A stretch of DNA of 64,000 nt from Mucilaginibacter mallensis (GTDB lineage: Bacteria > Bacteroidota > Bacteroidia > Sphingobacteriales > Sphingobacteriaceae): assembly GCF_900105165.1 (NCBI RefSeq), contig NZ_LT629740.1, positions 4,030,001 to 4,094,000 on the forward strand, in the 5' to 3' direction. A program made the translations under genes and the position numbers. The notes below the pieces were generated by a model. It worked only from the letters and a program-made list of their open reading frames with translations. It was not told the origin of the DNA and searched no databases. The first letter of the stretch is position 1. Every line of letters begins with the position of its first letter. Positions 40,970 through 49,882 of this stretch are shown here, in pieces.

Positions 40970-43900
40970 TTATCTGATAATAGCCACATAACCCGAAACA
41001 GTATCTTGCCCGTTGCCCGGGTTAATAATATAATAATAAGTACCAACGGGCAAATTAGTGCCATTATATTTCCCATTCCATGGTATTGGGTAACCAACTG
41101 ATGTAAACAGCTTTGTACCGTAGCGGTTGAATATATTAACCGTACAATTGGGATAATTCTCAATATATCTAATATTCCAGGTATCGTTAATACCATCACC
41201 ATTAGGGGTAAACGTATTTGGTATTACTAAACCAGCAGCAACTACATTTAAAATTCCTGGCAAATAAGAAATGGTATAATTGGGAGACTCCGCCCCACTT
41301 GCTGTAATAGGATATTCACCAATGGGCGAGGTTATAATTGCAGTTGTTGTAATTAATGGCTGAATAGCTAATTTGGCAGCCGTTTCATTATTTACAAATC
41401 CTGTATATGTTGCAGTTAAAGGTGGATTAGCTGTTCCAAAAGTTCGGGTTTTGTTGTCAGCTTTTATAGTTAACGGTGCTGGTAACACAGCTCCGGTAGC
41501 AAGTACATTTGCTGATCCGGCCCCTGTACTACTTAAAACAATATTACCTGAATAACTATTAACCGGCGTAGTTGCTGTTAATCTAACATAAACTGTAGTT
41601 GATGCAACATTCCCGGCTGCGCCAACTGTAACAGTATTACTAAAATGAATATCGTCAGTACTTACCTCAAACCCTTGTGGAGGTGTAACCAATATACGCT
41701 CTTTTAAGTTATCTCCTGATACTGTAAAACTGCCTGATGATGATGGTATGCCATAGTTGGTGCTTAGTGGCGGTAAATTACCATTTGCAGTAATAACAAT
41801 ATTTGATGGATCTACCGTAATAGTAAATGTTGCCGGCGGTCCTGTACAACCTGTACCGGCTACAATAAACTTACCAAAGGAACTTGGCCCCGGTTCAGTT
41901 TGAAGAACTTTAGATACTGTATTATTAGCAGTATTAATTATCGACACTGTATTAGTTCCATTGTTTGCAACATATACCTGGGCTCCATCGGGGCTTACAT
42001 CTACACCAAAAGGATCGGTACCTACCGGTATTGTTGCTATTACAGTATTTGTTACTGTATTAACCACCGAAACAACGTTTGCCTGTGAATCTGTTATATA
42101 CAATCTTTTGCCATCAGGCGTCATTGATATTCCAAAAGGATAAGTGCCAACCTGTATGGTTGATGTAATCGTGTTAGTAGCGGTATTAATAATTAACAAT
42201 GCATTTGAACCGGTATTTACTACGTATAATAAACTACCATCCGGACTTAATATTATTCCGCCCTGCGAAGTGCCAACGGGTATTGTGGCTATAACTGAAT
42301 TAGTGGCAGTATTAACTACCGAAACACTGTTAGCGGTAGGGTCGGAATTGGTTACATAAACCCTGCTGCCATCAGCGCTTATTGCCAGGCCTACAGGTCG
42401 TGAACCTACTGTAATTGTTGCTTCAATTTTGCTGGTCGCCGTATTTACCACTACAATATCATTTGCTAATGTATTGGTTACATACAGGCGACTGCCATCA
42501 GGGCTTACTGCCATGCCAAAAGGAGTGATTCCCACCGTTATAGTTGCTACAACTGTATTAGTATAAGTACTGATTACTGATACATTATTACCAAGATAAT
42601 TTGATACATATACTTTACTCCCATCAGGACTTACCGTTACGCCTTGCGGGTAAAGGCCTACAGGTATGGAAGCCTCTACTTCGTTTGTTACTGTATTAAT
42701 AACCGAAACACTGTTAGCATTGGCATTTGCTATATATGCAATTGTTAACGACATTGGAGTTACCTTTAAGGTAGCAACAATTGGGTTCTTAGTATTATTA
42801 ATCGCTGTAAATGCTGATATATTCCCTATACCGCTTGCAGGCAGGCCGATACCGGGTGTGTCATTAACCCAAGTAAAGCCATTACTTGTACCAGTAAAAT
42901 TTACAGGCTGTGAAAGTTCGCCGCTTGTAATCTTTTGGGGAGCCACAGCATTTACACTTGGTAATTCATTTACTATACCTGTTACCGCCACTTTTTGCCC
43001 CGTTACTCCAGTTGAAGTTAATGTAACATCACCTGCAATATTGCCTACAGGCGCTGTTGCAATCGAGCGTACATATACTACAATGTTATTTACTGTTCCA
43101 TTGCTTTGATTGATAATTAATCCACTTGAATAACCGGTATTGGGCGAAAACGAGATTTCAAAGTTAGCTGGAGCCGCGGCAACAATATTATCAGATAAGC
43201 CACTGCCTGAAACTGTAAATTGCTCGATATTTGGACTTGCCGAAGCACTACCTGCACATGCACCTATTGAGCCTTTAACTACAGTTGCTACAATTGGTAC
43301 AAATATTGTTTTTTGATAAACTGATGAACAACCATTAACGTCAGTTACCGTTAAAGTAACAGTATACTTGCCTGGCTTTGCATATAAGTTTGTTGGATTT
43401 TCTAAAAATGAGGTTTGCCCATCGCCAAAATCCCAGGCCCATGATTCTATTGTAGCTGTTGAAGTTGACTGATCAATAAATGTTGTGGCATAATCAAGTT
43501 GCGTATTATCCACGTCGAACTTCGCAACAGGTGGATCTGTTATTTTAAAGTCCACTTGAATTTGTTGTGTTGAACCACATTCATCAGTACTGGGATCAAA
43601 TACAGTTGCGATCACGGTATGATCACCACTGTTAAAATTGATCGGGCCTTTAGAATACAGATAGTGATATATAGTTTGCGAGCCATTTTGTGTGGTACTG
43701 GCTATTACAGGATTATTTTGCTGATAGGGTGTGCTCCCATCCTGCAGATCCCAGGTTATACTTGTGATTTTGTACGGTACGGTAAGCTCCAGATTATAGT
43801 TAACATCCGTACAACCGTTTACCTGTAAGGTATTATTTTGCGGGTTTTGTAATGTGATGTTGGTATTTAAATTTTGCAGATTAGCTCCTGCAGCATATCC

Positions 43901-45211
43901 ATATGATTCAGCCTGGCCAAAACCATAGGCAATAGCGTTGAAACCATTCGCGGCAATTAGCGTATGCGTTCCGGATGCAGCGGGTAGTTGAGCATAAGAA
44001 TATGATTCATCACCAGGTACACGGGTAAACGCTGACGCATAATTTTGGCCATCAAACCTGAATGTGGGCACATCACTTGTTTTAATGGTTACATTAATAT
44101 AGCTATGAAGTATTTTATAGTTACTGGTTGAAAATAGTGTTACGTTATTTACAGTTTGTTCAATCGGTGTTAAAAAGATCATTTCCGGATCACCTATATC
44201 GTTCTCATCAGTCCCGCACGACTCAGTATCAAACTGTGTAACAGCATATTGCACAACCTGTATGGGCTGATCGGCAGTAATAACCTGGGGGGTTGTAGCA
44301 TTAAACTCATAATAAAACCCGTTAACAAACAAATTGGCTGCCACTGCCTTGCCATTCACCTGTACATTGGTAGCAGGATTACTCAAAATTATCCTGAATA
44401 CATCATAACTCCTGCCTGCAAGCGGCACAGTTATATAATTTTCGCCCCATGACGCTGTTGGATATACCTGCTGAAAAAGATTATCAGACGATATCTGCGA
44501 AGCATTACAGCCAATCTCAATCCGTGAACTGCCGGAAAATACTGCAATTTTTGTACATGGTCCCGAACCTGAACTAATAGAGCGTATGCGTGTACCGGAA
44601 AGATCCTTATTTGCAAGTCCCTGGTACACCTGGCCTTTTTTTAGTGTAATCGTAAAAGGAGTATTTGCAGCTGTACCATCAAGCAGGTTTACTGAAGGTG
44701 TAATTTCAACTGTAGTGTTATCCTCGGTTGCAATAACCATAAAGGTAGAATAGGCTACTTCATTAGCTTTTTGAGTATAGTTAATGGAATAATAATCCTT
44801 ACCCATGGCATTTACAGGCAGTAATAAAGTTGCTCCTGATGATTCATTTGCAAAAATATGTGCGTAAATGGCTATCGGCTGTAATGATGTAATATGGATT
44901 CCTTCATTAAATGTCCCTTGCGAACTTATATAGGTGCTCGCTGGCATAGTTAAAACAGTAACCTTGTTAGCTGTAACGGTGAAAGGTGTTGGGGTATTTC
45001 CATCAGAAAACGTAACAGTGCCCGAAGTATTTACGTTTGATGTGATATACAGATCCATTTGGCTGCCAGTACTGGTACCGGGGGGATTGGTATTGGCCAT
45101 GTAAGCGGTCCAAAATTCCGTGCCCATGCTTGTAGTACCCTGCGAATAACCGTACAAACAATAACAAGTAAATACAATAACTATCGCCGCTGCTCTTTTA
45201 TAAATCCCCAC
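40970..45211 (-). CDS. Giant secreted protein: IgGFc-binding-like N-terminus, PKD, 7-bladed propeller, MBG, T9SS domain
   Basis: 1413 residues. Signal peptide about 1-23 (ending YGYSQ). Residues about 25-440 form an IgGFc-binding-type domain (GTEFWTAYMANTNPPG, ATEDNTTVEITPSVNLLDG, FSGSSRIEIGC, YPTASWGENYITVPL). A PKD domain lies at about 555-645 (WAWDFGDGQTSF, then GKYTVTLTVTDVNGC). Residues about 820-1115 hold seven repeats of about 42 residues (pattern SPDGSKVYVSN...NTVTNTVIATIPVG), a YncE-like propeller. An MBG domain (DNKTRTFGTANPPLTATYTG) follows, then the gliding/type IX C-terminal domain (about 1330-1413: PNTFTPNGDGINDTWN to the GYVAIIR end). The start is GTG; no in-frame ATG precedes the signal peptide. 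Probable cell-surface adhesin. Confidence 0.92.
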   Translation of the reverse strand: MGIYKRAAAIVIVFTCYCLYGYSQGTTSMGTEFWTAYMANTNPPGTSTGSQMDLYITSNVNTSGTVTFSDGNTPTPFTVTANKVTVLTMPASTYISSQGTFNEGIHITSLQPIAIYAHIFANESSGATLLLPVNAMGKDYYSINYTQKANEVAYSTFMVIATEDNTTVEITPSVNLLDGTAANTPFTITLKKGQVYQGLANKDLSGTRIRSISSGSGPCTKIAVFSGSSRIEIGCNASQISSDNLFQQVYPTASWGENYITVPLAGRSYDVFRIILSNPATNVQVNGKAVAANLFVNGFYYEFNATTPQVITADQPIQVVQYAVTQFDTESCGTDENDIGDPEMIFLTPIEQTVNNVTLFSTSNYKILHSYINVTIKTSDVPTFRFDGQNYASAFTRVPGDESYSYAQLPAASGTHTLIAANGFNAIAYGFGQAESYGYAAGANLQNLNTNITLQNPQNNTLQVNGCTDVNYNLELTVPYKITSITWDLQDGSTPYQQNNPVIASTTQNGSQTIYHYLYSKGPINFNSGDHTVIATVFDPSTDECGSTQQIQVDFKITDPPVAKFDVDNTQLDYATTFIDQSTSTATIESWAWDFGDGQTSFLENPTNLYAKPGKYTVTLTVTDVNGCSSVYQKTIFVPIVATVVKGSIGACAGSASASPNIEQFTVSGSGLSDNIVAAAPANFEISFSPNTGYSSGLIINQSNGTVNNIVVYVRSIATAPVGNIAGDVTLTSTGVTGQKVAVTGIVNELPSVNAVAPQKITSGELSQPVNFTGTSNGFTWVNDTPGIGLPASGIGNISAFTAINNTKNPIVATLKVTPMSLTIAYIANANANSVSVINTVTNEVEASIPVGLYPQGVTVSPDGSKVYVSNYLGNNVSVISTYTNTVVATITVGITPFGMAVSPDGSRLYVTNTLANDIVVVNTATSKIEATITVGSRPVGLAISADGSRVYVTNSDPTANSVSVVNTATNSVIATIPVGTSQGGIILSPDGSLLYVVNTGSNALLIINTATNTITSTIQVGTYPFGISMTPDGKRLYITDSQANVVSVVNTVTNTVIATIPVGTDPFGVDVSPDGAQVYVANNGTNTVSIINTANNTVSKVLQTEPGPSSFGKFIVAGTGCTGPPATFTITVDPSNIVITANGNLPPLSTNYGIPSSSGSFTVSGDNLKERILVTPPQGFEVSTDDIHFSNTVTVGAAGNVASTTVYVRLTATTPVNSYSGNIVLSSTGAGSANVLATGAVLPAPLTIKADNKTRTFGTANPPLTATYTGFVNNETAAKLAIQPLITTTAIITSPIGEYPITASGAESPNYTISYLPGILNVVAAGLVIPNTFTPNGDGINDTWNIRYIENYPNCTVNIFNRYGTKLFTSVGYPIPWNGKYNGTNLPVGTYYYIINPGNGQDTVSGYVAIIR
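41870..42750 (-). repeat. Coding tandem repeats of the propeller
   Basis: Seven repeats of about 120-130 bp within the giant protein gene, each encoding one propeller blade. Words such as ACTGTATTA, CCATCAGG.CTTAC and GTTGC(T)ATTAC recur in each unit on the plus strand. The units are alike enough to allow recombination and blade-number change. Confidence 0.85.
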
Positions 45212-45324
45212 GTATTAATTATTTTATTATGCTTTCTGCCGATTATAAATATATCAATATAAATTAATTTAATAATTGAACTTGCTTATTTTTAACCGTT
45301 TAGTTGTAAATACTAAACAAACTA

Positions 45325-48300
45325 TTACCTGATAATAGTTACATAGCCTGAAACCTGTTTACGGCCGTTTTTGGGGTTGATGATATAGTAATAGGTACCT
45401 ACCGGCAAATTACTGCCTTTATATTTACCATCCCATGGTATAGGGTAGCCAACGGATGTAAATAATTTTTCACCATAACGGTTAAATATATCAACTGTGC
45501 AATTGGGGTAATTATCCAGATATTTTATATTCCAGGTATCATTAATACCATCGCCGTTAGGGGTAAATGTATTAGGTATTACCAGGTTTTTTAAAACATT
45601 AACCAATACGGTGGCTGTAGCAGTACAATTATTGCCCGAGGTAATAGTTAGCGTGTATTGTACATCATTATTGAGGCTTACAACCGGGTTTGGTATATCA
45701 TCGCGGTTTAAACCGGTTGCTGGCGTCCATTTATAAGTAAGATTATCGCCGGTGGCTGTGGCATTCAATCTAACTTCCGATCCCTCAAGCATCGTAATAC
45801 TTGAGTCAACAGTTATCTGCGGTGTAGGAACCACATTAACCTGTTGCGATGCTGTATAGGTACAGCCATTTGTTGCCGTAAACAGATAATTAATAGTAAA
45901 TGTACCCAGCCCTGCAACACCCGGACTAAACAAGCCTGCCGGTGAAATTCCCGTACCGCTAAATACACTTGTGCCTGTGTATTCACCGGTATTTGCAATG
46001 ATCTGCACAGGTGCCGATCCTGAACATACGGTCCCCAATTGTGTTAAAGTAACCGTAGGGTTTCCGTTCACCGTAATGGTTGAATCAAGCTCGCTTGCGC
46101 AAGACTGGCTGGCCCCTGAATACACCACCATTCTCACATCATAGTATTGGGGCTTATCTGAATTGGTAAGCGGATACTGATGGTAATATTTTTTATCGGC
46201 AGGCATATTGCTCCGGGTATAAACTACAGAATTGGCAGGGTTATTATTATAATCAAAATACCATACTATACTGGTTATATTACCAAAATCAACTGATGAC
46301 CTGTCTTCAAAAACAATATTATCGCTGCTGCACAGGTCATTACTATTTTCCACAAAAAAATGAGCTGCCGGGTTTGACCCGTTAACTGTAAATAGCTGAG
46401 TTTTTGAAACCGAACAACCATATTTTGAGGTAACCGTTAGCGTAACATTATAATTAGCTGCCTGCGAGTATTTATGCTGAGGATTTTTCAGGTTGGATGT
46501 ATTTGCATTCGCATCATTTGCGTTGGCATCGCCAAAATTCCACAGATAGGTAAAATCGTCCTGTGTATTATCAGTAATAGTGCTTGCATCTGTAAACTGG
46601 GCATTAGCGGCTGCCAGGCAAACATCGGGCAGAGTAAAATCAACCACAGGCATGGGGTTAATTGTTTCAGGCTGTGCATAAGCCAGGCTTGAGCAACCGC
46701 TATCATTAATTACAATCAATTTTACGGTATCAATGCCAGCTTTTGCATATGTATGGTTAACCAGCGCGGTTTTAGAGGTAACTGTATCTGTTGTACCATC
46801 GCCAAAGTCCCATATCCATTTTACAAGGTTGCCGGTGGCAGTAGTTGATTGATCAGTAAACGTTATATTCTGGGTTTCACAATCAGGGGTTGATGCTGCA
46901 AAAAGAGCAACCGGCCGGGCATCTATAGTTAAATTGGGCACACTAAAAACTGATGTACAGCTATCAATATCCGTAACCGTTAAACTCACATTATAATTAC
47001 CGGGTTTTAAATACTTATGTGCAGGGTTTTGCAGGGTTGATTGCTGGTTATCCCCAAAGTTCCATAACCAGCTTTTTATGGTGTTACTGGCAACGGTTTG
47101 ATCCGTAAACTGGGTTGAATCGCCAAAGCAAGGCTTATCTACACTAAATTTTGCAACGGGCGGGTTAGATATGGTGTAATCCAGCTCAATAGTTTCTGTT
47201 GAACCGCATACATCAGCTGTTGGGTTAAATACAGTGACTATCACCGAATAACTTCCGCTGCTATAAATCACCGGATTTTTAGGGTAACTATAAATATATA
47301 ATGTCTGGGTTCCTTTTGTTATTGAATCAACAGCGACAGGCTTGGTATCGGTATAAGGCGTGGTGCCGTTTTGAAAATCCCATTGTATACTGGTGGTTTT
47401 ATATGGCAGTGTTAATTGTAAATTATAATTAACACCCGTACAACCATTGCTTTGCGTGGCCTTGGTTTGTGGGTTTTGTAGTGCGATATATTCATCCAGA
47501 TCTTGCAAATTGGCACCGGCAGCGTAGCCGTATGATTCATGTTCGCCAAAGCCATAGGCAATGGCATTAAAACCATCACTCGCGCTTATATTATGTGTGC
47601 CATTACTCACTGATATTTGCGCGTACGAGTACAAATTATTATTAGGCACTACCGAAAACTGGTTATACGGTTGCCCATCGAGTTTAAATGAAGATGCGGC
47701 ATCAGTTTTTATTAGCACATTAATATAACTAGCTAATATCAAATAATTACTGGTTGAAAACAGGGTTACATGATCCAGGGTTTGCTCAAGCGGCGTAAGG
47801 TAGATCATTTCGGGATCACCAATATCAGCAGGATCATTATCGCATGTTGTCGTATTCGTATTACCTTGCGAAACCGCGTATTGTGCAACCTGGATAGGTT
47901 CATCGGCAGTAATGATATTTGGCTGCGATGAGTTAAACTCATAATACAATCCATTTATAAATGAGCCTGGAGCCATAAGCTGCCCGTTTATGGTAACATT
48001 GGTAGCCGGATTGCTCAAAATCACTCTAATGATATCAAAATCCCGGTTTTTTAAGGGCACTGTTATATAATTCTTACCCCATGATGCTGTAGGGTATACC
48101 TGCTGAAAAAGATTATCGGAGGAATTATCCTTAGGATTACAACCTATTTGAATTCGTGTGCTGCCTGAAAAAACAGCTATCTTTTTACAAGCCTCAGTGC
48201 CCGAACTTACTGATTGTATGTGAGTGCCGGTAAGGTCATTACCTGCAAGCCCCTGGTAAACATCGCCCTTGTTTAAAACCACGGAGAAAGCTTTATTTGC

Positions 48301-48840
48301 GGGTGTACCGTCAAGCAATCCAACAGAAGGAGTAATTTCAACAGTGGTATTATCCTCAGTACCTATAACCATAAATGTTGAATAAGCAGTCTGGTTGGCT
48401 TTTTGGGTATAATTAATAGAGGTATAATCCTTGCCTAATGTATTTACGGGCAACAGTAATGTAGCGCCGGATGAATTCTCCGCAAAAATATGCGCGTATA
48501 TGGCTACCGGTTTTAATGAAGTAATATGAATAGTATTGTGAGATTGCCCCTGGACGCCTATATATGCGGCTGCCGGCATGTTTAAAACGGTTACCTGGTT
48601 AGCAGTAACATTAAATGGCATGGAGGGGCTCCCACCCTCAAACTCAACCGTGCCTGATGTATTTACATCTGATGTAATGTACAGGTCCATCTGGCTTCCC
48701 ATAGTAGTACCCGGTGGATTTGAATTAGCCATATAGGCCGTCCAAAACTCCGTACCTTTATTCGTACTGCCCTGCGAATAACCCTGTAAACAACAAAAAA
48801 TAAATATAACAGCTATCGCTGTTGAATACAAAGTTCTCAC
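45325..48840 (-). CDS. Giant secreted protein: IgGFc-binding-like N-terminus, multiple PKD domains, T9SS domain
   Basis: 1171 residues; paralogue of the next gene downstream. Signal peptide about 1-22 (ending QGYSQG). The IgGFc-binding-type domain (about 24-440) is very similar to that of the paralogue (GTEFWTAYMANSNPPG, GTEDNTTVEITPSVGLLDG). Four PKD-type repeats occupy about 558-925 (WLWNFGDNQQSTLQNP, WIWDFGDGTTDT, YLWNFGDANAND, WYFDYNNNPANS). Another Ig-like stretch (TYKWTPATGLNRDDIPNPVV) precedes the type IX C-terminal domain (about 1088-1171; VIPNTFTPNGDGINDTWNIK to GYVTIIR). The start is GTG, as in the paralogue. Likely a surface-anchored adhesin secreted by the type IX system. Confidence 0.92.
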   Translation of the reverse strand: MRTLYSTAIAVIFIFCCLQGYSQGSTNKGTEFWTAYMANSNPPGTTMGSQMDLYITSDVNTSGTVEFEGGSPSMPFNVTANQVTVLNMPAAAYIGVQGQSHNTIHITSLKPVAIYAHIFAENSSGATLLLPVNTLGKDYTSINYTQKANQTAYSTFMVIGTEDNTTVEITPSVGLLDGTPANKAFSVVLNKGDVYQGLAGNDLTGTHIQSVSSGTEACKKIAVFSGSTRIQIGCNPKDNSSDNLFQQVYPTASWGKNYITVPLKNRDFDIIRVILSNPATNVTINGQLMAPGSFINGLYYEFNSSQPNIITADEPIQVAQYAVSQGNTNTTTCDNDPADIGDPEMIYLTPLEQTLDHVTLFSTSNYLILASYINVLIKTDAASSFKLDGQPYNQFSVVPNNNLYSYAQISVSNGTHNISASDGFNAIAYGFGEHESYGYAAGANLQDLDEYIALQNPQTKATQSNGCTGVNYNLQLTLPYKTTSIQWDFQNGTTPYTDTKPVAVDSITKGTQTLYIYSYPKNPVIYSSGSYSVIVTVFNPTADVCGSTETIELDYTISNPPVAKFSVDKPCFGDSTQFTDQTVASNTIKSWLWNFGDNQQSTLQNPAHKYLKPGNYNVSLTVTDIDSCTSVFSVPNLTIDARPVALFAASTPDCETQNITFTDQSTTATGNLVKWIWDFGDGTTDTVTSKTALVNHTYAKAGIDTVKLIVINDSGCSSLAYAQPETINPMPVVDFTLPDVCLAAANAQFTDASTITDNTQDDFTYLWNFGDANANDANANTSNLKNPQHKYSQAANYNVTLTVTSKYGCSVSKTQLFTVNGSNPAAHFFVENSNDLCSSDNIVFEDRSSVDFGNITSIVWYFDYNNNPANSVVYTRSNMPADKKYYHQYPLTNSDKPQYYDVRMVVYSGASQSCASELDSTITVNGNPTVTLTQLGTVCSGSAPVQIIANTGEYTGTSVFSGTGISPAGLFSPGVAGLGTFTINYLFTATNGCTYTASQQVNVVPTPQITVDSSITMLEGSEVRLNATATGDNLTYKWTPATGLNRDDIPNPVVSLNNDVQYTLTITSGNNCTATATVLVNVLKNLVIPNTFTPNGDGINDTWNIKYLDNYPNCTVDIFNRYGEKLFTSVGYPIPWDGKYKGSNLPVGTYYYIINPKNGRKQVSGYVTIIR

Positions 48841-48997
48841 ACGTATAAAAAATCACTAATAGCCGGTTTATTATTTGGACAGATGTTTTTTGACTAAAAG
48901 CACATAAAGCTATCAAAGAATATATTACATGCAAACAGATACCTATAAATGAATAAAAAAGTTACGTCCCTACTAAATACCCGTATGGGTTTTAGTA

Positions 48998-49702
48998 TTA
49001 AAAAAACTTATCCGGATTTGGAACCAGGTTCAGGAACGACTCAAAGTTTTCCTGGTAGTTAGATTGATCCAGTTTATAATAGAACGCCCCTTTTTTTGAT
49101 GATTGCTTATCCTTCTCAGGCAATTTCACCAGTAAGCCGGTTGATAATAACTTACGACTGAAGTTACGGTCATCAAACTTGGTTTGATAAACGCCTTCAT
49201 AAAGTGCCTGTAACTGTGGGATGGTAAATTTTTCAGGTAATAACTGGAATAATATAGGGTGAAGCGCGGCTTTATAACGCAACTGTCTTTTGGCCAGCTT
49301 AACCATTTCAGTATGGTCAAATATCAGCTCAGGTATTTCATCCAGCAAAACCCACTCGGCATGGTACTCATCACTCAGCTGTTTTTCATACTGATGGATA
49401 TCAATAAGCGCGAAATAAGCGATGGAAATAACCCGTTCAACAGGGTCCCTATCAGGCTTACCGAATACCTGGAATTGATCCATGTACACATTTTTCAGTC
49501 CTGTACGCTGTTCCAGCACACGGTTAGCTGCATCTTCCGGACTTTCGTCAGGTTTTACGAAACCGCCCATCAGGCTCCATTTATGCAATTGGGGTTCAAT
49601 ACTTCGCTGAACAAGTAATAATTTTAAGTCCCAGCCATCAAATCCGAAAATGATACAATCAATGGATACTAAAATTCCTTTTTCACCGGCGTATTTATAC
49701 AT
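48998..49702 (-). CDS. Nudix-domain transcriptional regulator (NrtR/AraR type)
   Basis: 234 residues. Residues about 8-145 are a Nudix fold (VSIDCIIFGFDGWDLKLLLV, WSLMGGFVKPDESPEDAANR), and residues about 155-225 a winged helix typical of NrtR-type regulators (FTIPQLQALYEGVYQTKFDD, then RNFSRKLLSTGLLVKL). The Nudix box reads GFVKPDE-x7-RVLEQRTGL: the catalytic REUxEExGU glutamates are replaced (RE by RV, EE by QR), which argues for ligand sensing rather than hydrolysis. In Bacteroidota, related proteins control arabinose or other sugar genes. Its own target is not clear; glycosidase genes lie about 6 kb away. Confidence 0.85.
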   Translation of the reverse strand: MYKYAGEKGILVSIDCIIFGFDGWDLKLLLVQRSIEPQLHKWSLMGGFVKPDESPEDAANRVLEQRTGLKNVYMDQFQVFGKPDRDPVERVISIAYFALIDIHQYEKQLSDEYHAEWVLLDEIPELIFDHTEMVKLAKRQLRYKAALHPILFQLLPEKFTIPQLQALYEGVYQTKFDDRNFSRKLLSTGLLVKLPEKDKQSSKKGAFYYKLDQSNYQENFESFLNLVPNPDKFF

Positions 49703-49734
49703 AATTGGGTTAAGAGTTTAAGTACAAGTGTAAA

Positions 49735-49882
49735 GATAATTAAGAAGAGAATCAAGAGAGAAGAAATAGAATCAAGAATTAAGATTCAGGAATCAAGCTT
49801 TCTGGTCTTACCTTGATTCTTGACTCTTAATTCCTGACTCTTTAACTGGTTCTTGAATCTTAATTCCTGACTCTTTTAACTT
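49735..49882. repeat. GAATCAAGAATTAAG-word spacer
   Basis: A run of near-repeats on both strands: GAATCAAGAATTAAGATTCA then GGAATCAAG on the plus strand and CTTGATTCTTGACTCTTAAT then TCCTGACTC, repeated, as their complements. It lies between the Nudix regulator and the ABC gene and partly self-pairs. Confidence 0.65.

Noticed and set aside
41870..42750. Possible CRISPR or satellite array
   Set aside because: The periodicity of about 125 bp is in frame and encodes propeller blades of the 1413-residue protein.
41373..43109. Several plus-strand frames within the giant secreted protein gene
   Set aside because: They are antisense shadows of the repetitive propeller coding region; their repeated content mirrors the sense repeats.
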